From Verrucomicrobiota bacterium (lineage in GTDB: Bacteria; Verrucomicrobiota; Verrucomicrobiia; Limisphaerales; JAIPKD01): 41,388 nt of DNA. The notes below the pieces were generated by a model that did not search any database, was not told the DNA's origin, and saw only the letters and a list, made by a program, of their open reading frames with translations. The position numbers and the translations under genes were made by a program. The stretch covers positions 1 to 41,388 of the forward strand of contig JAIPKD010000025.1 in NCBI GenBank assembly GCA_021733835.1. Reading direction: 5' to 3'. This document shows positions 34,929 to 41,388 of this stretch, one piece after another (position 1 is the first letter of the stretch; each line of letters starts with the position of its first letter).

Positions 34929-36734
34929 TCAGGCGTCGTTCAAACGATTCTTCAATGCCTCGAGCTCTTCATGCAGTCGCCCGGGAAGTCTCTCGCCGAA
35001 CTTGGCACAGTAGTCTTCAATTAATTTAATCTCGTTCTTCCAACCTTCTATATCCACATTCAGAATGCCTTCGAGCGCTTCTCTCGGCATATCAAGTCCC
35101 TCCAGGTCAAGGGCCTCAGGTGTGGGAAGGTTGCCGATCGGTGTTTCCTTGGCTTCGGCGGTTCCATCGATTCGCCCGCATATCCATTTCAATACGCGGC
35201 TGTTCTCGCCGAAACCGGGCCAGATAAACTTGCCGTTTTCGTCTTTCCTGAACCAGTTGACGAAGAATACCTTCGGCAGTTTATCGCGACCGGTTCTATC
35301 GGTTAACCCAAGCCAATGCGCAAAATAGTCGCCCATGTTGTATCCACAGAACGGCAGCATCGCAAACGGGTCGCGACGGAGTACGCCGGCCTTGCCGAGC
35401 GCCGCGGAGGTGGTCTCCGATCCTGTGGCGGCGCCCATGAATACACTGTGCTCCCAGTCGAATGCTTCATTAACCAGAGGGATTACACTGGGCCTGCGTC
35501 CGCCGAACAAGAACGCTGAAATAGGTACGCCTTCCGGATTCTCCCAGTCCGGGTCTATAACCGGACACTGCGAAGCCGGAGCCGTGAACCGCGCATTCGG
35601 ATGCGACGCCTTTTGGTCGCTCTCCGGTGTCCACTCATTGCCTTTCCAGTCGGTAAGCTTCGATGGCGCATCTACACCCATGTCTTCCCACCAGACATCG
35701 CCGTCTTCCGTCAATGCCACGTTTGTAAATATTGTGTTCTTTGCGATCGTATTCATCGCGTTCGGATTTGAGTCCATCGATGTGCCGGGCGCCACACCGA
35801 AGAAGCCGGCTTCCGGATTGACGGCATACAGTCTGCCGTCTGAACCTATCCTGATCCATGCGATGTCGTCACCGAGGCACTTCAGTTCCCAACCAGGGAG
35901 TGTCGGCTGCATCATCGCCAGATTCGTCTTGCCGCAGGCGCTCGGGAACGCCCCCGCAATGTAGTATTTCTTCCCTTCCGGTGACTTGAGGGAGAGAATC
36001 AACATGTGCTCGGCCAGCCAACCTTCGTTGTGGGCCGCAACCGACGCGATACGAAGCGCTAGGCACTTCTTTCCTAGCAGCGCATTGCCACCGTAACCGG
36101 AACCGTACGACCAGATCATCTGGTCTTCCGGGAAATGAACAATGTACTTATCCTTGGGATCAGCCTCGCACGGCCATGCTACGTCCTCTTGTCCCGGCTC
36201 GAGCGGTGCGCCAACCGAGTGAAGACACGGTATGAAATCACCGTCGCCCAATGCATCAAGGGCTTTTTTACCCATACGCGTCATGATCCACATATTCGCC
36301 GCTACGTAAGGCGAATCAGTGATCTCGATGCCTATCTTCGAAACAGGTGATCCGATCGGACCCATTGAGAATGGTATTACATACATCGTGCGCCCTTTCA
36401 TCGAGCCACTGTAATACTCCCTCAATTTGGCCTTCATTTCATCCGGGTCGGCCCAGTTATTAGTCGGACCTGCGTCCTCCTGTTTTTTTGAACAGATGTA
36501 AGTCCTGTCTTCAACCCTGGCTACATCGCTCGGATGCGAACGAACCAGGATGCATCCGGGACGCTTCTCCTGGTTGAGTTCGATTGCGGCCCCTTGGTCG
36601 ATCATTTTTTGGCAGATCGCATCGTATTCTTCCTTGGATCCGTCACACCAGTGTATATCCTTTGGTTGACAAAGATTTGTGATCTCATCAACCCAAGCCA
36701 ACAATTTTTTATTACTAGTACGTGCTTCCGACAT
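34929..36734 (-). CDS. pckG: Phosphoenolpyruvate carboxykinase (GTP-type)
   Basis: PckG interconverts oxaloacetate and PEP with GTP or GDP, feeding gluconeogenesis in the cytosol. The 601-aa protein has the GTP-class motifs: [11 protein letters not shown], the phosphate loop [15 protein letters not shown] with the hyper-reactive Cys, the metal-binding [22 protein letters not shown], the [16 protein letters not shown] segment and [13 protein letters not shown]. The ATP-type enzyme is unrelated in sequence, so the class is certain. The AT-rich leader has no Shine-Dalgarno site near the ATG. Upstream lies the 514-bp gap with the orphan terminator. Confidence 0.97.
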   Translation of the reverse strand: MSEARTSNKKLLAWVDEITNLCQPKDIHWCDGSKEEYDAICQKMIDQGAAIELNQEKRPGCILVRSHPSDVARVEDRTYICSKKQEDAGPTNNWADPDEMKAKLREYYSGSMKGRTMYVIPFSMGPIGSPVSKIGIEITDSPYVAANMWIMTRMGKKALDALGDGDFIPCLHSVGAPLEPGQEDVAWPCEADPKDKYIVHFPEDQMIWSYGSGYGGNALLGKKCLALRIASVAAHNEGWLAEHMLILSLKSPEGKKYYIAGAFPSACGKTNLAMMQPTLPGWELKCLGDDIAWIRIGSDGRLYAVNPEAGFFGVAPGTSMDSNPNAMNTIAKNTIFTNVALTEDGDVWWEDMGVDAPSKLTDWKGNEWTPESDQKASHPNARFTAPASQCPVIDPDWENPEGVPISAFLFGGRRPSVIPLVNEAFDWEHSVFMGAATGSETTSAALGKAGVLRRDPFAMLPFCGYNMGDYFAHWLGLTDRTGRDKLPKVFFVNWFRKDENGKFIWPGFGENSRVLKWICGRIDGTAEAKETPIGNLPTPEALDLEGLDMPREALEGILNVDIEGWKNEIKLIEDYCAKFGERLPGRLHEELEALKNRLNDA

Positions 36735-36887
36735 ATTCGTTTTTCAGTTTTGTGTTTTATTTCCAACGTTCATTTTAAACGTGTGAGAATGCTAAATTCA
36801 TGGTTTCTGATTTTAACGACAAATGTATCTGTGAAAAATATATTTCTATATTGTAATTCATTAAATTAATTGAAAACAAATCAGATT

Positions 36888-36920
36888 AAAAAAAAACGGC
36901 CGCCCATCCTCGGACGGCCG
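36888..36920 (-). terminator. Strong orphan intrinsic terminator
   Basis: Minus-strand reading gives CGGCCGTCC-GAGGAT-GGGCGGCCG, a 9-bp stem with one internal mismatch and a 6-nt loop, followed by nine T. It points away from the helicase gene and toward pckG, yet no recognised gene ends here. Confidence 0.85.
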
Positions 36921-37072
36921 GTTACCTCTAAAAAAAATCGGAATCCCGGCCTTACTTGCCGTTTCGGCAATTCTTCGTTCTTCCTTCTTTCGCTCTATAA
37001 TCTTTGACCTCGTTATTTGCCTTCTTTTCTCTGCTTGAAGCTTGATATACTTCTTCCCCCACTTCAAATTAT
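36888..37072 (-). ncRNA. Candidate small RNA or small-ORF transcript
   Basis: The right-hand limit is inferred from a weak TTGACA-N16-TAGTTT promoter. The left end is the T9 tract of the terminator. The RNA would be about 185 nt with two GC-paired hairpins near its 3' end and a purine-rich middle (AAGTGGGGGAAGAAG). No known family recognised. An overlapping basic ORF (KLQAEKRRQITRSK) is an alternative reading. Confidence 0.3.
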
Positions 37073-37248
37073 CGCAATAAACTACAGGAAAATAATTCGG
37101 TGTCAACATGTGACTCGCTATTTTCGAAATTCAAACGGATTAATGGAAAGCAAATGGAAGGCAAATCGTGATTTTGCCTGTGTGAGAATTTACCGGACGA
37201 TCATAAAAAGTTGGTTTGTATATTCGAGTTTTACGTTAAAGTTGTATT

Positions 37249-39786
37249 GTGATTCGGCTGGAAGAGCAGTTTGATGAATCGAAGGTACTGAACCGCGTTA
37301 TCGTTCCGGATTTGTGGCAGCATAAGGCTATCTCGGAATTGAGAAAGGGTAAGGACGTAGTCGTTCACGCACCTACAGGCGCAGGTAAGACATTGATATT
37401 TGAGCTTTGGTCGAATTACGGAAAAAACCACGACCAGGCGATTTATACCGTCCCCACCCGCGCCCTCGCCAACGATAAGATGGCCGAATGGCGGGCGCAA
37501 GGTTGGGATGTAGGCATAACTACCGGAGACCTGTCCGAAAACTTAAATGCACCCGTCGTGGTCGCCACGTTGGAAACCCAAAAACGCACTCTCCTCAGAG
37601 GTAAAGGGCCGGCGTTGCTCGTTGTAGACGAATACCAAATGCTCGGTGATCCCGGACGTGGGCTGAACTACGAACTTGCCTTGTCCATGGCCCCGCCGAA
37701 TACACAGTTGCTATTGCTCAGCGGTAGTGTGGTCAACCCGCATCACGTGGTGGATTGGCTCAGGCGTCTTGGCAGGGATGCCGAAATGATCCGACACGAA
37801 TTCCGGCCCGTGCCGTTGGAAGAGGTCTTCGTCGATCGTCTTTCCTCCCGTACACCCAGGGGAATGCGTGGATACTGGTCGCGGCTGATAGTAAAAGCCC
37901 TGGCCGAAGACCTCGGCCCGATTCTTCTTTTCGCCCCACACAGGCAGTCGGCTGTCTCAATAGCCTCCGAGCTGGCCCGTTCATTGCCGAACGTTAATCC
38001 CCTGATCTTGAGCGAAGCGCAAAGAAGACTTGTCGGCGATAATTTGACCAGAATGCTTAATAATAGGGTGGCTTTCCATCATAGCGGTCTGAGTTACGCC
38101 TCAAGAGCGGGCGTGATCGAGCCGTTGGCCAAGGCAGGACAACTGCGTGTCGTCGTCGCAACGATGGGGCTTGCTGCGGGAATCAACTTTTCTTTGCGTA
38201 GCGTTGCGCTTGCAGGTGATTCTTATCGACGCGGTAATATCGAACACCCGCTCAGAGCGGATGAAATCCTCCAGATGTTCGGTCGCGCAGGACGCCGGGG
38301 AATTGATGAAACAGGTTATATAATCATTACGGCCAACCGAATCCGGCTCCGCGAGGCGTACCCATGCCAATTATCTAGAAATGGACAGGTCGATTGGGGA
38401 GCGTTATTAGGCATAATGGATGCCGCAGTCGATCTGCGAAAAAGCCCTTTCGCTGAAGCGGTCAGAACACAATCACGACTGTTTTCGGCCAAGCCTATTG
38501 TGCTCGGGATCGAAGAATCATTGAACCATCCAGATACACCCTGCGCCCTGAAAACCGATTCGGAAAGAGCGCGGTTCGTACGTAAAAAGTGTAAACGTAT
38601 ATTGAACAGCCGCGGATTTTGGCAGGATTATCCAAAACCCGTCCAAAAGAAGCTCAAAGAAGTAAAGGTTCCTTCCTATACATCCGTAAAACCGGCCGGA
38701 AATGCGGATTCATCGAATGCCCGAGAAACAGAAAAGATCGAAGTCTCCCTCCAAAGTGCCTTGAGTAAACCGGAGGTCTTAAAAAAAGTCGGTGTTGGGG
38801 AATTGGCCGTCCTCAAAGATAGCCCTAAGGAGTGTCTTTACGGCAAAGAGTTCAAGGTCGCAGACGTCCTGGCCGACGGTGGTCTGGTGCTGGTTAAATG
38901 GGTGCGCAAAATGATTAAGTGGCGTGGACGCAGGATAACAAGACGTACCTGGAACAAGCAAACATTGATGCTATTGGAAAAGCGTTTGCGTCAGAATTAC
39001 ATGCCGCTTGTCGGCTTGTTGGAAGCCAATATGAAAATGACCGCTCTTGTAAGCCTGGCGGAACTCAAGGTGCCGGCCTGTGTCGATGATTTCGGTGTTC
39101 CTCTCTGGAAACCGAAACAGAGTTTTGTCGCACCTCCCAAGTGTCGGGATTGCAGGCTAATTCAAACTTGCCGCGAGCTTTCCCCTGCGACCGGTGTGGC
39201 CTTGCTTTGGAAACGGCTCGGACTGGTGGACGAATACGGAATTCCAGGCAGACGCGGGCGAATTATTAGTTTTTTCAACCAAAACCATGGACTGGCTATC
39301 GCCGCCGCGATTGAAGACGAATCGTATCATTTGGAAGATTTAATTTACGACTTGGCGAACCTGGAAGCCGGATTCCGGTTCAGTCGCGACGAATATCGAT
39401 GGGGCGGTAGGCTCGCCCTGGCTTGCCGAAAGCTTTATAATAGACTATCAATTCCAGGCTACCTCGAAGATGGCGTGCCCCCTGATTACGGCGCTGGCGC
39501 CGAAGAGGTGATAGCATCGGTACACTCTAATCCGGCAAATAAACATTATTGGATAACAGATTATACAAGTGCAGGCGATATCGATAGAGTGATCATAGAA
39601 TGGCGTAGCCTTCTACGACAAATAGCCCACGCCCCGGATATACCATGGCAGCGCTGGACTGAATTCAAAAACCTCGCAAATACGGTTTTGCACGAGACCG
39701 ATTCACCGACCATCACCGATCTGCCGCCGCTGGAATATAATCAGTTAAAACGAGTAGACCACCGGCTGACAATAAAACGAAGTTGA
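37249..39786 (+). CDS. Ski2-like DEAD/DEAH-box helicase with cysteine cluster
   Basis: The 845-aa protein is a superfamily-2 helicase. Walker A is APTGAGKT (41-48), motif Ia TVPTRALAND, motif II VVDEYQ (DEYQ, 127-130), motif III SGS (158-160), then FHHSGL, TMGLAAGIN (motif V region) and QMFGRAGRRG (motif VI, 342-351). The HHSGL and GRAGRRG forms point to the Ski2/Mtr4/HelY group. After residue 500 a small barrel-like insert (VGVGELAVLKDS) is followed by Cys611, Cys632, Cys635 and Cys641, with C-x2-C-x5-C in KCRDCRLIQTCRE. A DSHCT-like helical end follows (GLAIAAAIEDESYHLEDLIYD). RNA or DNA unwinding is likely. It starts at GTG because a stop lies 12 bp upstream; no Shine-Dalgarno site. It is not flanked by nuclease or defence genes. 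Confidence 0.88.
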   Translation: MIRLEEQFDESKVLNRVIVPDLWQHKAISELRKGKDVVVHAPTGAGKTLIFELWSNYGKNHDQAIYTVPTRALANDKMAEWRAQGWDVGITTGDLSENLNAPVVVATLETQKRTLLRGKGPALLVVDEYQMLGDPGRGLNYELALSMAPPNTQLLLLSGSVVNPHHVVDWLRRLGRDAEMIRHEFRPVPLEEVFVDRLSSRTPRGMRGYWSRLIVKALAEDLGPILLFAPHRQSAVSIASELARSLPNVNPLILSEAQRRLVGDNLTRMLNNRVAFHHSGLSYASRAGVIEPLAKAGQLRVVVATMGLAAGINFSLRSVALAGDSYRRGNIEHPLRADEILQMFGRAGRRGIDETGYIIITANRIRLREAYPCQLSRNGQVDWGALLGIMDAAVDLRKSPFAEAVRTQSRLFSAKPIVLGIEESLNHPDTPCALKTDSERARFVRKKCKRILNSRGFWQDYPKPVQKKLKEVKVPSYTSVKPAGNADSSNARETEKIEVSLQSALSKPEVLKKVGVGELAVLKDSPKECLYGKEFKVADVLADGGLVLVKWVRKMIKWRGRRITRRTWNKQTLMLLEKRLRQNYMPLVGLLEANMKMTALVSLAELKVPACVDDFGVPLWKPKQSFVAPPKCRDCRLIQTCRELSPATGVALLWKRLGLVDEYGIPGRRGRIISFFNQNHGLAIAAAIEDESYHLEDLIYDLANLEAGFRFSRDEYRWGGRLALACRKLYNRLSIPGYLEDGVPPDYGAGAEEVIASVHSNPANKHYWITDYTSAGDIDRVIIEWRSLLRQIAHAPDIPWQRWTEFKNLANTVLHETDSPTITDLPPLEYNQLKRVDHRLTIKRS

Positions 39787-39951
39787 ATCTCCACATCGAT
39801 TACGCCAAGTTAATAATTATTCAGCGATACCGGCATATTCCAACACCGTAAAATACCTAATAAATGATTTCGTATTCCGATAGACGATGTTCAGTACTTG
39901 AAACGCCGGATTCTATTGTCATCAGCCATAGATGTATTATCATGTGACTAT

Positions 39952-40872
39952 ATGAAATCCGAAAATATAACCAGAAGAGACTTTGTAAAGCTCGGTATGA
40001 GCGCCGCTTCTCTTGCGGCCTTAAATGCCGGCAGCGCGGTTGCGCAATCTGTCGAAACAAAACCGAATAAAAGGAAGATCAAAAAAGCGATTAATCTGGG
40101 CATGATCGCTGGGAACATGCCGATACAGGATAAATTCGCACTCGCCAAAGATCTGGGTTTTGATGGACTGGAAATAAACACCCCCGGTGGCCCGGATAAA
40201 AAGGAAGTGATTAAGGCAGCTGAAAAAACGGGACTACAGGTGGCCGGCGTAATGAACTCAGTACATTGGAAATATCCTCTGTCACACCCCGATCCCGAAG
40301 CGCGAAAGCAAGGCCTCGACGGCTTGAAGATAGCCCTGAAGGATGCAAAAGATTTCAATTGCTCGACCGTCTTGCTCGTGCCCGGAGTCGTCAATAAAGA
40401 CATACCCTACGATGCGGCTTATAAGAGAACGCAAAACGAAATACGCAAGATTCTGCCGCTGGCAGAGGATTTGAATGTTGCAATCGCTGTTGAAAATGTA
40501 TGGAACCATTTTCTGTTGAGCCCGCTCGAAGCGGCACAATATGTCGATGAATTTAACAGCAAATCGATAGGCTGGTTTTTCGACGCAGGTAATATCGTTA
40601 ATTTCGGTTGGCCCGAACAGTGGATTAGAATCCTTGATCACAGAATTCTCAATATTCATGTCAAAGAGTTTAGTCGCGCAAAGCGTAATAACGAAGGATT
40701 GTGGAAAGGATTCGACGTCAAACTCATGGAAGGTGACAACGATTGGCCTGCCATCATGAAGGCTATCGATGGAATCGATTATCACGGCTGGTTTATTGCT
40801 GAAATTCCCGGTGGCGGAGAGAAACGACTCAAGGAAATTGCCGAGCGCATGGACACTATAATGTCTCTTTAA
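39952..40872 (+). CDS. Tat-exported xylose isomerase-like TIM-barrel protein
   Basis: The 306-aa product begins with a twin-arginine signal, ITRRDFVKLGMSAASLAAL, ending at AVAQ. The ORF track's TTG 54 bp upstream adds residues before the Tat motif. The mature part is an AP-endonuclease-2/xylose isomerase-type barrel: DLGFDGLEINTPGG, AIAVENVWNHFLLSPLEA with a metal-binding Glu, WFFDAGNIVNFG, LNIHVKEFSR and GWFIAEIPGGG with the last Glu ligand. This arrangement is shared with hydroxypyruvate isomerase- and sugar epimerase-like proteins that are numerous in PVC bacteria. It is likely periplasmic and acts on a sugar or related polyol; substrate unknown. Confidence 0.87.
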   Translation: MKSENITRRDFVKLGMSAASLAALNAGSAVAQSVETKPNKRKIKKAINLGMIAGNMPIQDKFALAKDLGFDGLEINTPGGPDKKEVIKAAEKTGLQVAGVMNSVHWKYPLSHPDPEARKQGLDGLKIALKDAKDFNCSTVLLVPGVVNKDIPYDAAYKRTQNEIRKILPLAEDLNVAIAVENVWNHFLLSPLEAAQYVDEFNSKSIGWFFDAGNIVNFGWPEQWIRILDHRILNIHVKEFSRAKRNNEGLWKGFDVKLMEGDNDWPAIMKAIDGIDYHGWFIAEIPGGGEKRLKEIAERMDTIMSL

Positions 40873-40919
40873 TCTGAAATCAGAACGATCGGCGTTATAG
40901 ATTCTCTGACGAAATGATC

Positions 40920-40995
40920 TGGAGGCGGAGGTCGGGATCGAACCGACGAATGGGGCTTTTGCAGAGCCCTGCCTTATCCACTTGGCTACTCCGCC
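40920..40995 (-). tRNA. tRNA-Cys (GCA)
   Basis: The minus strand folds as a full cloverleaf. The acceptor stem is GGCGGAG/CTCCGCC and the anticodon stem is GGGCT/AGCCC with loop CTGCAAA (anticodon GCA). The T-arm is GTCGG-TTCGATC-CCGAC. The discriminator is T, as expected for tRNA-Cys, and CCA is encoded. Without CCA it spans 40923-40995 (73 nt). Confidence 0.97.
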
Positions 40996-41129
40996 AACCT
41001 AAGCCTAATTATATACTCTTATTTCTCCCATGCAAGCGGATATGTTGATCCGTATCAAGTTTTTGGTGTGAATAAAGATGAAATTACGCCACTCATTTCT
41101 CTTATCATGGATATTTCCGTATAATTGAA

Positions 41130-41147
41130 ACGAGAATCTATTCTCGT
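41130..41147. repeat. Short hairpin in the region before the transposase
   Basis: ACGAGAA-TCTA-TTCTCGT is a perfect 7-bp stem (8 bp if the loop is 2 nt), followed by AATTTT on the plus strand. It lies in a 260-bp AT-rich gap (40996-41255) upstream of the Y1-type transposase. It could be a weak terminator or a hairpin of the kind such transposases recognise; a single copy cannot decide. Confidence 0.4.
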
Positions 41148-41255
41148 AATTTTAAGAATGGATATAAGTCATATTATTATTGTCTACTATTGACAGATAT
41201 TACAATATTTGAGAATATCCTTTCAAATAAGACAATGAACCCATAGGCGCAACAG

Positions 41256-41388
41256 ATGAGGACACCAAGGATCAAGGCAAGGGCAGAGGCGGCGGTATAC
41301 CACTGCATCAACAGGGTAGTGGGAGGAGAGTGGCTGCTTGAGAAGGATGAGAAGGAGGTATTCCGGAAGATGATGTGGCGGCAGCTGG
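41256..41388 (+). CDS. IS200/REP-associated Y1 transposase (RAYT-like), 3' part beyond the window
   Basis: This frame is missing from the ORF track because no stop lies inside the window. From the ATG at 41256 it reads MRTPRIKARAEAAVYHCINR, then VVGGEWLLEKDEKEVFRKMM and runs off the end at 44 codons. The start RxxR...AVYHCINRVVGGEWLL with the following EKEVFRKMMWRQL is the N-terminus of REP-associated tyrosine transposases. The catalytic HxH and Tyr are expected further right and cannot be seen. An in-frame ATG 21 bp upstream is blocked by TAG. RAYTs act on palindromic repeats in the same genome, which is relevant to the elements at 782 and 15252. Confidence 0.8.
   Translation, partial: MRTPRIKARAEAAVYHCINRVVGGEWLLEKDEKEVFRKMMWRQL

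Larger units (their letters stand above)
36735..37248. other. AT-rich divergent intergenic region with an orphan transcript end
   Basis: This gap separates the divergent pckG and helicase genes. It contains a strong minus-strand terminator (36888-36920) and, upstream of it on the same strand, a hairpin TTGCCG-TTT-CGGCAA (36956-36970). A TTGACA (37106-37101) with TAGTTT 16 bp on is a weak promoter candidate. The 82-aa minus-strand frame 36861-37109 reads KWGKKYIKLQAEKRR and is very basic, but runs through the terminator. Confidence 0.6.

Noticed and set aside
35335-35964. 209-aa plus-strand ORF
   Set aside because: Antisense to pckG, whose coding evidence is overwhelming.
1-41388. CRISPR array, prophage or defence island
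   Set aside because: No regularly spaced direct repeats, cas-like genes, integrase or phage structural genes were found; the C-x2-C-x5-C helicase alone does not make a defence system.

Overview
The window reads as a piece of chromosome from a Gram-negative bacterium. Evidence for an outer membrane is a beta-barrel porin, two signal-peptidase-II lipoproteins, an ADP-heptose epimerase for LPS and an AsmA-like protein. Two twin-arginine-exported enzymes (a Gfo/Idh/MocA oxidoreductase and a xylose-isomerase-like TIM barrel), a GTP-type PEP carboxykinase and a Ski2-like helicase together resemble genomes of the PVC superphylum (Verrucomicrobiota, Kiritimatiellota, Lentisphaerota). That placement is inference from gene content only. 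Coding density is high, and many start codons lack a recognisable Shine-Dalgarno sequence.

Layout. At the left edge (1-674, minus) lies a truncated Rpn/PD-(D/E)XK nuclease-transposase-like gene that the ORF track misses because its stop is outside the window. Positions 1129-5523 (plus) hold an arginine operon argJ-argB-argD-argF. Convergent to it, 5527-13482 (minus) is a complete phosphate-starvation locus: porin, pstS, pstC, pstA, pstB, phoU, phoB, phoR. It is preceded by two clear Pho-box arrays of about 7-bp repeats phased at 11 bp, one upstream of the porin and one upstream of pstS. The array positions also argue for later start codons in both genes. Upstream of the porin lies a Tat-exported Gfo/Idh/MocA oxidoreductase.

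From 15.5 to 20.7 kb are a rhomboid protease with an extra N-terminal domain, a nitroreductase, mnmA (minus) and a DsbD/ScsB-type disulfide reductase. From 20.8 to 25.3 kb (plus) is an information-processing block: purE, prs, rplY, pth, rpsF, ssb, rplI, ending in a strong intrinsic terminator. rpsR is absent from its usual place between ssb and rplI. Next come an aspartate aminotransferase (minus), a small lipoprotein (plus), a membrane hybrid histidine kinase (minus), then accA, hldD, an AsmA-like gene and an M20 peptidase (plus), and pckG (minus). A 514-bp gap upstream of pckG contains a very strong minus-strand terminator with no convincing gene in front of it, so a small RNA is possible. 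The right end holds a Ski2-like helicase with a C-x2-C-x5-C cluster, a Tat-exported TIM-barrel protein, tRNA-Cys(GCA) with encoded CCA, and the start of an IS200/REP-type (Y1) transposase cut by the window edge.

The most unusual non-genic structure is a pair of related imperfect palindromes of about 100 bp (782-885 and about 15252-15369) in intergenic DNA. They share a 37-nt core (33/37, inverted relative to each other) and have inverted-repeat arms, like a miniature non-autonomous element or REP-like repeat. I see no CRISPR array, rRNA, prophage or clear defence island. Most of the window is housekeeping, and the novel material is in the repeats, the orphan terminator and the helicase C-terminal half.
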